A DNA stretch of 31,613 bases from Acidobacteriaceae bacterium. Its GTDB lineage: Bacteria > Acidobacteriota > Terriglobia > Terriglobales > Acidobacteriaceae. The DNA is taken from NCBI GenBank assembly GCA_031296355.1, contig JARLFX010000419.1, positions 1-31,613 of the forward strand. The letters run 5' to 3'. Below, one piece after another: positions 24,301-31,613 of this stretch. Under the pieces are notes generated by a model. That model saw only the letters and a list, made by a program, of their open reading frames with translations. It had not been told where the DNA came from and ran no database searches. The stretch's first letter is position 1; each line of letters begins with the position of its first letter. The position numbers and the translations under genes are program-made.

Positions 24301-25724
24301 ATCACCGTCGTGGCATCGGTCAGCTCTTTGTTGAGGGCCGTCACCGTCACATCGCGATCCTTCACAGCCTCAGCGAATTTCTGGACCGTCTCCTGGAGAG
24401 CGCGGATGTCCTGATCACGTTGGGCAATCACCGTCGTGGTCTCAGTCAGATGTTTATTGAGAGCTGTAACGGTCGCGTCGCGATCCTTCAAAGTACTCAG
24501 GGCGTGATCACGGACCGTTGCAAGCGCATTCAGTTGGTCTTGAAGTTCACGAATTTCCCGCCGTTTGGCTTGCAGGAGCTCTTCCTGATTGGCACTTCGT
24601 TGGCGCAAGGCTTCTATAGCCTCTGCAGTGACTGGAAGATTGCGGATTGTGAGGTTGTGGTTATTACCAAGGGCCGATTGTGTCGCTTCCAGCCAAGAAA
24701 ACCCGTAACGCCGATCTGGCTCAAGATGGCAGCCTTCGCCCCATTCATTCCAGGCATTGATAAAAATGAGCTGTTCGTCGCCATCTTGTTCGCGCCGGGT
24801 TTGGTCAACAATTTTCGCCAGCCAACGACGATAGGCGTCGGGGCTCGCATTGACAGCGATATGGGCGCGAAGACCATTCCTTGCGGTGTTATCCCAGGAT
24901 GGCATCACCCCGTGAAATCGGCGATATGGCGGCGTCGGGCGATCGATAAAATCCTGAGCGGCCTTTTCGTAATCATAGATAAGTCCCGCAAAATCAGGGT
25001 CCAAGTTCGTGACCAGAGATGTATCGTTAACCGCATGCGCGCCATGGGGAGGAAACTCGCAGGCGGCGTCAAAGCCGATGTCTGTTGGATTCTGCGCTGC
25101 TACAGACATGTCGAAAGCTTCGACCCGGCACAAATAGAGACCTGGAAAACCGGCAGCTTCAACTGCGGCTCGCCATATCGCCGCCGTTGCCGCCGGATCG
25201 GGCAGAAGCTGCGTGCGATAGACCAAGAGGAGGGGGCGGCCGTTGACCCGGATATAGCGAGGATCTTGAAATGCCGGAATCAAATCACGAATCATTTCCC
25301 GATCGTTATCAGGTGAATAATTTTGCTTGATCAGAATCTCGTGATCTTGACCATCCCAGCGACGGGTCCAGTTTTCGTTAGCCCAGCAAATACAAAAAGG
25401 AAAATCAGGTTGCCCGGATGAAAGAACCTCGTTAAATGGTCTTTCTAAAAGCCGTTTTCCATTAAAATTATAGTGATAATAGCAAAAACCATGGACCCCA
25501 TATTGTTGCGCGACCCGGGCTTGATGTTTTCTCACCTCGGGCAGGCGAAGATCATAAAAACCGAGGGAACCGGGAAGCTGAGGCTGGTGATGTCCGTAGA
25601 AGAGCGGCTTCGCCTCAACGACCTTGGTCCACTCGGTAAAACCTTCGCCCCACCAGACATCATTCTCGGGGATCGGATGGTACTGAGGTAGATACAGGGC
25701 GATAAGTCGGACATCGTCAGCCAT
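21342..25724 (-). CDS. Giant WbsX-coiled coil-GT2-GT2 glycosyltransferase
   Basis: A 1460-residue multidomain protein. Residues 1-360 are a WbsX-like domain (LIALYLPQYHPIPEND at the start, FTEW, WANENWTRRWDG at 114-125, NAWNEWGEG at about 323). Residues 375-700 are coiled coil, with six exact 42-residue repeats at 413-664 (consensus includes VIAQRDQDI and LQETVQKFAEAV). The coil ends in YNSTSWKLSVPIRKIG, a linker often seen before GT2 modules. Residues 735-870 form a beta-rich module (LYIDTGNGYSQ, ALRLDPMEVP). The first GT2 domain begins near 912 (PLISVVMLVYN; DHDD near 1004), the second near 1170 (PLVTLIVPTRD; NND near 1261; ends HLESASRG). Two or three sugars may be added by one polypeptide. 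AAGG lies nine bases before the ATG. The GT half is A+T-richer than the WbsX half. Substrates unknown. Confidence 0.88.
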   Translation of the reverse strand: MADDVRLIALYLPQYHPIPENDVWWGEGFTEWTKVVEAKPLFYGHHQPQLPGSLGFYDLRLPEVRKHQARVAQQYGVHGFCYYHYNFNGKRLLERPFNEVLSSGQPDFPFCICWANENWTRRWDGQDHEILIKQNYSPDNDREMIRDLIPAFQDPRYIRVNGRPLLLVYRTQLLPDPAATAAIWRAAVEAAGFPGLYLCRVEAFDMSVAAQNPTDIGFDAACEFPPHGAHAVNDTSLVTNLDPDFAGLIYDYEKAAQDFIDRPTPPYRRFHGVMPSWDNTARNGLRAHIAVNASPDAYRRWLAKIVDQTRREQDGDEQLIFINAWNEWGEGCHLEPDRRYGFSWLEATQSALGNNHNLTIRNLPVTAEAIEALRQRSANQEELLQAKRREIRELQDQLNALATVRDHALSTLKDRDATVTALNKHLTETTTVIAQRDQDIRALQETVQKFAEAVKDRDVTVTALNKELTDATTVIAQRDQDIRILQETVQKFAEAVKDRDVTVMALNKEMTETTTVIAQRDQDIRILQETVQKFTEAMRDHDATVTALSKELAESTTMIAQRDQDVHLLQEMNRALDATLQKRTATITVITKDLTDAMTVTEQRDQDIHNLRGMVQKLGDATNEQEAIVANLRQDLADVMTVVTKRDQDITGLKERALLQESDIAILRHQLSESQSALDHRDQRLHALYNSTSWKLSVPIRKIGALVRFFARLHLNRRHQMTLQPLQDLHQDDGRYVSTGNDPAFLMSFPESVSFAGGWCKISYRVDETTSPLAPVLYIDTGNGYSQQNSIALPPVVSGLVDIVVFLPANIKALRLDPMEVPAVFKLTDVAIKEIGKANLLFYALRRNPGKFHRGLIYLSKFGLNETKKKILKSLQSNANSLNYQNWISLYDTLTEKDKRDIIDSIKKLTHRPLISVVMLVYNTPEPYLRRSLETVRDQLYQHWELCVVDDASKKPHVTAILAEYAAKDSRIKVIRREANGHISAASNTGLELAAGEFIALMDHDDELPAHALYMIALEIERHPNLDIIYSDEDKIDENSVRYDPYFKSDWSPDLLLGQNMVSHLGVYRRSLLKEIGGFRIGYEGSQDYDLVLRAVEKSDSSRIRHIPAILYHWRVFSSSSSFSTTELPTTTNAARRALQDHFDRCRIAATVDLAPRVDRFFRISYQIPNPPPLVTLIVPTRDKVDLLRQCVDGILDQTDYQNIELLIIDNNSTEQETFSYFTKLKNRDRVRVINYAGAFNYSAINNFGVRHAHGTLIGLINNDIKVIEPHWLSEMVSHALRPEVGAVGAKLYYGNDTIQHAGVITGINGVGNHIYKNLPRSHPGYFGRLHLVQNLSAVTAACLITRSEIFEEVGGLDEINLAVAFNDVDFCLRIREKGYLIVWTPAAELYHLESASRGSDMAPDKIERFRREVSYMIGHWGKTLTSDPYYNPNLTLESTNYDLAFPPRIEKPWGAKNVS
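23733..24488 (-). repeat. Six tandem 126-bp repeats encoding a six-heptad coiled coil
   Basis: Units run 24488-24363, 24362-24237, 24236-24111, 24110-23985, 23984-23859 and 23858-23733, each 126 bp or 42 codons. Copies 2 and 3 differ at only about eight positions, copy 1 is close to both, and copies 4-6 are progressively diverged. Because 42 residues equal six heptads, gain or loss of a unit keeps the coiled-coil register. This pattern suggests recent duplication at one edge of an older array. Confidence 0.9.
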
Positions 25725-25896
25725 CGAGAAGCGCCTTGGCGGTTAAATTTGTCCGTTACGGAGAAAGGTTCGGCAGAAGCTGAAACATTCGGGTGGCTGC
25801 GTCAATAGCGGCCACCGCCATGAATTTCCACATTTTTATTCAATGAGGATCGGAGTGCGGCTGGGACAACGGCCTTCCGACCCGCCGCAGCGGCGT

Positions 25897-27243
25897 TCAA
25901 TCGACCAGGTCCTTGACCATCTGTTTGATCGTCTCGACCATATAGGCGCGCTGGGCGGTCCCGATGCCAGGCCAGACGCCGATCCAGAAGCTGTCATTCA
26001 TGATCTTGTCGGTATGAGCCAGCGATCCGGCAACCCGATAGGGGACATTCTGAAAGGCCGGTTGGCGGATGAGGTTGCCGCCGAACAACAGACGCGTGCC
26101 CACTTTGTGTTGTTCCAGGTAGCGCACGGCATCCCGACGTTTCAACGCGATGCCATCGCGGATCGTCAGGAGGAGACCAAACCAGCTTGGTTCGGAACGT
26201 GGCGTCGCCCGCGGCAGGATGAAGTATTCCTCCAGCCCCTCGGCGCGCAGGGCATCCGTCAGCGCCACGAAGTTCTCCCGGCGCCGGGCGATGAAATGAT
26301 CAACCTTGGAAAGTTGACTCAATCCCACAGCGGCCTGCATGTCGGTTGCCTTGAGGTTATAGCCGAGATGAGAGTAGATATACTTGTGATCATATCCGTC
26401 GGGCAACTCACCAACGTTCCAGTCATAGCGCTTGCCGCACGTATTGGTGTCGCCGGGGGGGCACCAGCAGTCACGGCCCCAATCCCGAAAGCTCTCCACA
26501 AGAACGGCCAGCGATTTGCGACTGGTCATGACCGCACCACCCTCCCCCATGGTGATATGGTGGGCCGGATAGAAACTCAGCGTGGCCAAATCGCCAAACG
26601 TTCCCACGCCCTGACCCTCATAGGTCGCGCCCAGGGCATCACAGCAATCCTCGATCAGGTAGAGCCCATGCTGTTGGCACAGCGCGGTCACCGCAGCCAG
26701 ATCGAAAGGATTCCCAAGAGAATGAGCCATCATCACGGCCCGGGTCTTCGGCGTCACCGCCGCGGCCAGGGCCTCGACATCGACATTGTGCGTCTCGATA
26801 TCGATGTCGACGAAGACCGGAATGCAGTTATTTTGAATGATCGGTGCCACGGTGGTCGGGAAACCGGCCGCAACCGTCAAGACCTCACTGCCGGGCTCGA
26901 CCCGCCGTTCCTGCAGTTTCCAGGACGTCAATGCGGAGAAGGCCAGAAGATTGGCGGCCGAACCGGAAACCGTCAGTCGCGCATGTCTGGTGCCAAACCG
27001 GGTTGCCAGCGTTCGTTCGAATTCGGCCGCATATCGTCCCGTCGTCAGCCAAAGATCCAGGGATGCATCCAGAAGCTTTGTCAGGTCCGCGCCATCCATC
27101 ACCTTTCCCGAACACGGGATGTAGGTCTCGCCCGGAACAAAAGCGACCTCACCCCGAGCCGCCATGTAAGCGGCGGCGAGGTCAAGAATTTGCGCCCGGA
27201 TCTCTGATGCGGACGCCCCGGCCGGGGAAGAAAGGGTCGTCAT
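25897..27243 (-). CDS. rfbH: CDP-4-keto-6-deoxy-D-glucose 3-dehydrase (RfbH/DdhC/AscC, E1)
   Basis: A 448-residue PMP-dependent, iron-sulfur enzyme of the DegT/DnrJ/EryC1 fold that removes the C-3 hydroxyl of CDP-4-keto-6-deoxyglucose on the way to 3,6-dideoxyhexoses. The usual PLP lysine is replaced by histidine in [14 protein letters not shown] (H228, matching H220 of Yersinia E1). The [2Fe-2S] motif C-X57-C-X1-C-X7-C is exact at C201, C259, C261 and C269. Other hallmarks: [59 protein letters not shown]. Length is normal and the C-terminus complete. Its electron-donating reductase (E3) and the CDP-glucose genes are not in the window, so they must lie elsewhere. ATG 27243 has only a weak GAGAA upstream. 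Confidence 0.95.
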   Translation of the reverse strand: MTTLSSPAGASASEIRAQILDLAAAYMAARGEVAFVPGETYIPCSGKVMDGADLTKLLDASLDLWLTTGRYAAEFERTLATRFGTRHARLTVSGSAANLLAFSALTSWKLQERRVEPGSEVLTVAAGFPTTVAPIIQNNCIPVFVDIDIETHNVDVEALAAAVTPKTRAVMMAHSLGNPFDLAAVTALCQQHGLYLIEDCCDALGATYEGQGVGTFGDLATLSFYPAHHITMGEGGAVMTSRKSLAVLVESFRDWGRDCWCPPGDTNTCGKRYDWNVGELPDGYDHKYIYSHLGYNLKATDMQAAVGLSQLSKVDHFIARRRENFVALTDALRAEGLEEYFILPRATPRSEPSWFGLLLTIRDGIALKRRDAVRYLEQHKVGTRLLFGGNLIRQPAFQNVPYRVAGSLAHTDKIMNDSFWIGVWPGIGTAQRAYMVETIKQMVKDLVD

Positions 27244-27332
27244 TAAACAATTTCTCGATCAGACGGCGGAAAACGTCGTGGACCCTATCGCTCTTTCTCC
27301 GGGACATCAACGGGAACCGGACCGGCCATCGC

Positions 27333-28448
27333 TCAGGTTCTGGCCGATAGTTCTTCAGCAAACGTCACTTTGGCCGGTCCACCGTTGCGGGGCGGCGACA
27401 GCCGGGTATCAGGAAGTTTTTCGTGGATTTTGATGATCTCGGGCCAGGCACGCAGAAACGCGTCGACACAGTCGGGATCGAAGTGGGATCCGGACTGATC
27501 GCGCAGATAGTCCCGAGCCGCGTCGAGCGACCAGGCGCTCTTATAGGGCCGTATGGACGTGAGGGCATCGAAGACATCCGCCACGGCAACAATTCGCGCC
27601 TCGATCGGGATCGTGGAGCCGCGGAGCCCATCGGGATAACCGGCACCGTCCCAACGTTCATGATGCCCGATAGCGATGCTTTCCGCCATTTGGACCAACG
27701 CCGATTCGCTACCGGTCAGGATCTCGCCCCCCAATTCCGCATGCTGGCGCATGATCTGCATTTCTTCCGGAGTCAGCCGACCGGGTTTCAGCAGAATATG
27801 ATCCGGGATTCCAACTTTGCCGACGTCATGCATCGGTGCCGCTTCGAGGATGAGGTCCACGTGGGCGGCATTCAGTCCCAGCTGTTGGGCGATGGCCTGG
27901 GAATAGAGGGCCATCCGGGCGACGTGGGCGCCGGTTTCGGGATCGCGATATTCGACCGCCCCGGCCAATCGTGCCACCAGTTCCCGTTCCCGGGCCCTGA
28001 TCTGCGCCGTCGCGGCCGCAACCTCGGCAGCCAGACAGGCCGCCTGATTCGTCAGGGCCAAATAGGCACGCCGCAAAACCAGCATATTGCGTAAACGGGC
28101 CCTGATTTCCGCCGGTTGCAGGGGGCGCACCAGAAAATCGTTGGCCCCCATATCCAGCGCCTGCAACCGGATTTCCAGCTCTTCCGACGCGGTGATCATG
28201 ACAATCGGTACGTCCACGCTATCGGGTCGCTGGCGATAGGCGCGCAGAAAGGCAAGACCATCCATCTGCGGCATCATCCAATCCACGATCACGATGTCGG
28301 CTTGATGGGTTTCACACCAATTCAGCGCCTCCAGGCCATTTGACGCGCTGAAAATCTCCAAGTTGCCAATTTCGCGGGCGATATTTTCCATGAGAAGGCA
28401 ATTCACAGGAACGTCGTCGATTACCAACAAGGACAATTTGGTCTGCAT
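27333..28448 (-). CDS. HD-GYP response regulator (probable c-di-GMP phosphodiesterase)
   Basis: A 371-residue protein of the RpfG type. Residues 5-125 are a receiver domain with the acidic pair D11/D12 and phosphoacceptor D56 (DIVIVDWMMPQMDG). The usual switch lysine is arginine (R108 in FLVRPLQP). A short helical linker (about 128-160) leads to an HD-GYP domain (about 160-345) with EYRDPETGAH, H207-D208 in HDVGKVGIPD, H262-H263 and the GYP at 270-272 in HHERWDGAGYPDGL. The metal-binding set looks complete, so it should hydrolyse c-di-GMP in the cytoplasm when phosphorylated. GGAG lies seven bases before the ATG. It is transcribed divergently from the hybrid kinase, which is the likely phosphodonor. 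Confidence 0.94.
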   Translation of the reverse strand: MQTKLSLLVIDDVPVNCLLMENIAREIGNLEIFSASNGLEALNWCETHQADIVIVDWMMPQMDGLAFLRAYRQRPDSVDVPIVMITASEELEIRLQALDMGANDFLVRPLQPAEIRARLRNMLVLRRAYLALTNQAACLAAEVAAATAQIRARERELVARLAGAVEYRDPETGAHVARMALYSQAIAQQLGLNAAHVDLILEAAPMHDVGKVGIPDHILLKPGRLTPEEMQIMRQHAELGGEILTGSESALVQMAESIAIGHHERWDGAGYPDGLRGSTIPIEARIVAVADVFDALTSIRPYKSAWSLDAARDYLRDQSGSHFDPDCVDAFLRAWPEIIKIHEKLPDTRLSPPRNGGPAKVTFAEELSART

Positions 28449-28556
28449 TCCGCGTCTCCGGCCTCACCTTCTGCATAGATATCGCGAGAGCGGCCGCCGG
28501 GATAAGCTATCCATAGGGTCAGTTCTTCGTGTAAATCGGTTAACTAAGCCAAAGTG

Positions 28557-31457
28557 ATGCGTAGGTTCAGCCGACCGATCAGGATCATCTGGGGTGCCAC
28601 CGCGATTGCCGTGATCGCCCTCTGGGTGTTGGCATCACTTCTGACCCGGCACACCATGGGCGAGGCTTTGGACCGGGCCAGGCGGGACACCGGCAATCTT
28701 GCCCAAACCATTGCCGAACAGACCCGTCGTACCGTCGCCGGTGCTGATCAGGCGCTGCACTTTCTGGCACTTGACATTCAGCGGCTCAGCCTGACAAGCG
28801 AGGATATCCGTCTTTTCATGCACGCTGCCGTAGAGAGCTCCGACACGGTGTTGCAGCTCTCCTATATCGGCGGCAACGGCATTTTGCGCGAGACCAATAT
28901 CGATGGTGCCGCCACCGGGATTGACCTGTCCGATCGAGAGCATTTCCGGGTTCATCGGGATCGTGCCGATGTCGGGCTTTTTATCAGCAAACCGGTCTAT
29001 GGCCGGGCCTCGGGCCGCTGGTCGATTCAGCTGACCCGCCGGATCAGCAGCCGGGATGGTGATTTCGCGGGTGTGATCGTGGCTTCGCTTGATCCCTTCT
29101 ATTTTAGCCACAGCTTCGACCATATCGATGTTGGCCCCAACGGGACGATCAGTATCATTGGCCTCGACGGAATCCTGAGGGCCCGTTCCGTCTTGACCGA
29201 CAAGACCATCGGCCTGGATCTCGGCAACGCGCCGATCGTGCGCATGGCGCGCCAGCAGGAGGCCGGCTATCTGCGATCAACCAGTCCGGTCGACGGCATT
29301 ACTCGATTGCAGAGCTTCCGACGTTTGCCCGGTTATCCCTTATTGGTCATTGCCGGCGTATCGGAGGATTCCTTTCTGGCCGAAGCCCGGCACAGCCGCC
29401 GGCTTTATCTTTTGACGGCCGCTGGCTGCACATTGGCCCTGCTGGTTTTGGCGGGTGTTGCGGCCCGCTTTGCCGGCGAGCAGGAAAACAGTCAGGCCCG
29501 CCTGCTTGCCCAGAGCGAACGCCTTCAAGCCAGCGAGCGCCGGTACCGATCGGTCTTTGAGACCGCCGGGCAACCCATCATCACCGTCAACGAAAGCGGG
29601 ATCATCAATGGCTGCAATCCGGCGGCCCAGCGTTTGTTCGGTTTTGCGGCCGAGGAGGTCCTGGGGCGCGATGTGGCCAGGCTGATGACGAGCCGCGGGC
29701 GTGTCGGCCCCCTTGATCGGTTAGGCTCTGATCTCGATGCGGATCAAGTCCCGGTTCTTGAAACCGCCCTGCCGATGGAAGGTCATCATCAAAGTGGTCG
29801 GGAAATCCCGCTCGAGGTTACGCTATCTGGCTGGTTCGATGACGGACACCCGTTTTTCACGGTGCTCGTCAATGATGTGACAGCGCATCGGGAAATCGAA
29901 GGCGAGTTGCGTCGAGCGCGCGATGATGCGGCGAGCGTCAGCCGGATGAAAGGCGAATTCCTGGCAACCATGAGCCACGAGATCCGAACGCCCCTGAACG
30001 GGATTTTGGGAGCGTTGGGTTTGATCGACACGCTTCATCTGGATTCTGAGCAACGCCATCTGATGCAGATCGCCATCGATGCCGGATCAACTCTGCGGAC
30101 AATCATTGACGATATCCTCGATCTGTCGAAGCTTGAATCCGGGCGCGCCGAGCCCGAACCGCTGAATTTCTCGCCGCGAGATCTGGTCCGGGAAATTCAT
30201 ACCCTGTTCCAGCCGGAAGCAACGGTTCGCGGACTGTCTCTGGCCGTTCGGATCGATCCGGCCTTGCCCGATGCCTTGAGGGCCGATCGCAACCGGATCA
30301 TGCAGCTCTTCCTGAATCTGGTCGGCAATGCGCTGAAATTCACGACGAAGGGCAGGATCGAGGTTAGCCTTCTGACGATTGTCGGGCCGGGAAATTCACT
30401 GATCTTGCGCGGCGAGGTGCGCGATACCGGGATCGGGATCGATGCCGATATTCTTCCCCGGCTGTTTCAGCGTTTCACCCAGGCCGATGGTTCGACAACG
30501 CGCCGGTTCGGTGGCACGGGTCTGGGCTTGGCAATTTGTCAGGAAATCTGTTCCCTGTTGGGAGGACAGATCGGGGTGATGAGCAAACCCGGCCAGGGCA
30601 GCCTGTTTTGGTTCACGCTTCCCTATGAGCCGGTCTGTCGGGTTATCCTGCGATCGAATCCACAGACACGAGCGGTTGATTTTGACCGGACATTGAGAAT
30701 TCTGGTTGCAGAAGACAACAGCATTAATCGTGAAATATTGCAGCGCATTCTGCTACGCCACGGGTGTGTTGTCCTTGAGGCCGCAAATGGCCGGGAGGCT
30801 GTGGAAAAAGTCAAAGAATGCCCCCTGGATCTGGTTCTCATGGACATCCAGATGCCGGAACTGGACGGAGTCGAAGCGACAAAACTCATTCGCGCCTTGC
30901 CGGGAGATGCTGGACGGATTCCCATCCTGGCCGTGACCGCCAATGTCCTTCAGGAGGATCAAGTCCGTTACCTGGACGCGGGCATGACGGGGATCGTCGC
31001 CAAGCCGATCACGCCCAACAAGCTCCTGAATTGCGTTGCCCAGGCCGTTCAGGTGCCGGCTCATAACGTCACCCCGGTTCTGGCCGCTGAGACGGCTACA
31101 GCCGCGACTGGCCCACCCACGCCGGAGGTTTCGCTCCTCGATCCCAAACAAGTGCTCGCTATTCGAAAGCTCGTTGGCGAGGCTGGTTGGAAGCGTGCCG
31201 TTGCCATGTTGGAAGAGCAGGTGACAGGAGATATCAAGGCCCTGGAATACGCGACAGACGAGACAGAGTTCCGCGCGATCGCACACCGCCTGAAAGGTGT
31301 TGCTGGCAATCTGGGGGCCCGATATCTCTCGGATGTGGCCCGCGACATGGAACGGCGGGGTTGGGCTGCCATTCCGGAGCTGCTGACCTTGTCTGAAACG
31401 GCACGCCAAACAGGTTCTGCTTTGTTGACCTGCTCGGCTCCGGACGCGACAGCCTGA
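28557..31457 (+). CDS. Hybrid histidine kinase with Cache-like sensor, PAS, receiver and Hpt
   Basis: A 966-residue inner-membrane kinase. TM1 spans about 11-31. A periplasmic Cache-like sensor (about 35-280) has DLSDREHFRVHRD, ISKPVYGRASGRWSIQLTRRI and SLDPFYF. TM2 spans about 282-303. A PAS domain (about 327-440) begins RYRSVFETAGQPIITVNESG. HisKA has H474 in FLATMSHEIRTPLNG. HATPase has NLVGNALKFT, DTGIGI and FGGTGLGLAIC. The receiver has phosphoacceptor D763 (LVLMDIQMPELDG) and KPIT. A C-terminal Hpt has H910 in IAHRLKGVAGNLG. This is a full four-step phosphorelay on one chain. The Hpt could pass phosphate to the receiver of the divergent HD-GYP protein, 105 bp away. GTG 28554 directly precedes the ATG used; neither has a clear ribosome site. 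The signal is unknown. Confidence 0.95.
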   Translation: MRRFSRPIRIIWGATAIAVIALWVLASLLTRHTMGEALDRARRDTGNLAQTIAEQTRRTVAGADQALHFLALDIQRLSLTSEDIRLFMHAAVESSDTVLQLSYIGGNGILRETNIDGAATGIDLSDREHFRVHRDRADVGLFISKPVYGRASGRWSIQLTRRISSRDGDFAGVIVASLDPFYFSHSFDHIDVGPNGTISIIGLDGILRARSVLTDKTIGLDLGNAPIVRMARQQEAGYLRSTSPVDGITRLQSFRRLPGYPLLVIAGVSEDSFLAEARHSRRLYLLTAAGCTLALLVLAGVAARFAGEQENSQARLLAQSERLQASERRYRSVFETAGQPIITVNESGIINGCNPAAQRLFGFAAEEVLGRDVARLMTSRGRVGPLDRLGSDLDADQVPVLETALPMEGHHQSGREIPLEVTLSGWFDDGHPFFTVLVNDVTAHREIEGELRRARDDAASVSRMKGEFLATMSHEIRTPLNGILGALGLIDTLHLDSEQRHLMQIAIDAGSTLRTIIDDILDLSKLESGRAEPEPLNFSPRDLVREIHTLFQPEATVRGLSLAVRIDPALPDALRADRNRIMQLFLNLVGNALKFTTKGRIEVSLLTIVGPGNSLILRGEVRDTGIGIDADILPRLFQRFTQADGSTTRRFGGTGLGLAICQEICSLLGGQIGVMSKPGQGSLFWFTLPYEPVCRVILRSNPQTRAVDFDRTLRILVAEDNSINREILQRILLRHGCVVLEAANGREAVEKVKECPLDLVLMDIQMPELDGVEATKLIRALPGDAGRIPILAVTANVLQEDQVRYLDAGMTGIVAKPITPNKLLNCVAQAVQVPAHNVTPVLAAETATAATGPPTPEVSLLDPKQVLAIRKLVGEAGWKRAVAMLEEQVTGDIKALEYATDETEFRAIAHRLKGVAGNLGARYLSDVARDMERRGWAAIPELLTLSETARQTGSALLTCSAPDATA

Positions 31458-31490
31458 TGCCCGTGCATGAACCCGTTCTTCCAGACTTGC

Positions 31491-31613
31491 TCAAAGCTGC
31501 TCATGAGCAACCTCGACGCTGAATTCCTGCTTCACCGAGGCTGGTTTCGCCTCGGTCTTGCGACCGAGGCCAGAGCCTTCCTCTCCACAGGCTGACACCG
31601 CAGAACTTGCGGC
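31491..31613 (-). CDS. Possible 3' end of an unidentified gene (cut by window edge)
   Basis: From the right edge a minus-strand frame stays open for 40 codons to a TGA at 31493-31491. Its end reads RKTEAKPASVKQEFSVEVAHEQL. The polar, charged composition and codon choice look like a real protein tail, and its convergent arrangement with the kinase is plausible. The piece is too short to assign; a transposase or plasmid protein is possible. Confidence 0.3.
   Translation of the reverse strand, partial: AASSAVSACGEEGSGLGRKTEAKPASVKQEFSVEVAHEQL
31534..31556 (+). terminator. Perfect 8-bp hairpin after the hybrid kinase
   Basis: ACCGAGGC (31534-31541) and GCCTCGGT (31549-31556) pair perfectly around a seven-base loop, 77 bp after the kinase stop. 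No T-run follows on the plus strand. It lies inside the possible minus-strand gene tail, so it may be chance or a shared weak terminator. Confidence 0.3.

Noticed and set aside
23898..25316. 472-codon plus-strand open frame with internal repeats
   Set aside because: Antisense to the WbsX/coiled-coil part of the giant transferase; its repeats are mirror images of the 126-bp units.
25843..27207. 454-codon plus-strand open frame
   Set aside because: Fully antisense to rfbH, whose motifs are unmistakable; the long frame reflects codon bias of the real gene and shows no domain.
31061..31510. 149-codon minus-strand frame opposite the kinase Hpt
   Set aside because: Overlaps a clearly real Hpt domain and has no recognisable content.
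31503..31595. Small plus-strand frame after the kinase
   Set aside because: About 30 codons over a hairpin, without ribosome binding site or family signal.

Overview
The window reads as part of a plasmid or other secondary replicon of an alphaproteobacterium, probably in the Rhodospirillales/Acetobacterales neighbourhood. The basis is a RepA_C-type replication initiator beside an array of 17-bp iterons, a DUF1403-ScpB pair of the kind found on alphaproteobacterial plasmids, an IS1595-family transposase at the left edge, and scattered accessory genes. The genus cannot be fixed from sequence alone. Base composition is patchy: the DUF1403-scpB block is much richer in G+C than its surroundings, while parts of the glycan genes are A+T-rich.

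Layout. (1) 1-3700, replication and mobility: 5' end of an IS1595-type transposase, two overlapping genes (an HTH_36 protein and an unknown partner), the initiator gene repA, and about ten iterons in two opposed arms at 3137-3688. (2) 3921-9090, minus strand: a TPR-GT41 glycosyltransferase, then a GT4 glycosyltransferase 13 bp downstream of a MurJ/MviN-like flippase gene. (3) 9195-9373: two long inverted repeats. (4) 9392-16219: a complete tripartite RND efflux operon (lipoprotein adaptor, AcrB-like pump, OprM-like outer-membrane lipoprotein) with a divergent TetR-family regulator. Their shared control region carries two copies of an 11-bp motif and a perfect 16-bp palindrome. (5) 16320-17953: a 14-bp-arm palindrome followed by DUF1403 and scpB. 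(6) 18144-27243, minus strand: a Sel1-repeat lytic transglycosylase, a polytopic membrane protein (possible GT-C/YfhO type), a 1460-residue WbsX-coiled-coil-GT2-GT2 protein, and an RfbH-type CDP-4-keto-6-deoxyhexose 3-dehydrase. (7) 27333-31457: a divergent pair, an HD-GYP response regulator (probable c-di-GMP phosphodiesterase) and a hybrid histidine kinase with Cache-like, PAS, kinase, receiver and Hpt parts. The last 120 bases may hold the 3' end of another minus-strand gene.

How it may work together. The glycosyltransferases, flippase, GT-C-like membrane protein and RfbH point to a plasmid-borne surface glycan that may contain a 3,6-dideoxyhexose. The set is incomplete here: no Wzy polymerase, no initiating transferase and no RfbH reductase partner are seen. 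The most unusual object is the giant transferase. Its two catalytic ends are separated by six tandem 42-residue (six-heptad, 126-bp) coiled-coil repeats, three of them nearly identical, which suggests a coiled-coil spacer or ruler whose length could change by recombination. The two-component/HD-GYP pair could couple a sensed signal to c-di-GMP. No partition genes (parA/parB), rRNA, tRNA or CRISPR array are seen.
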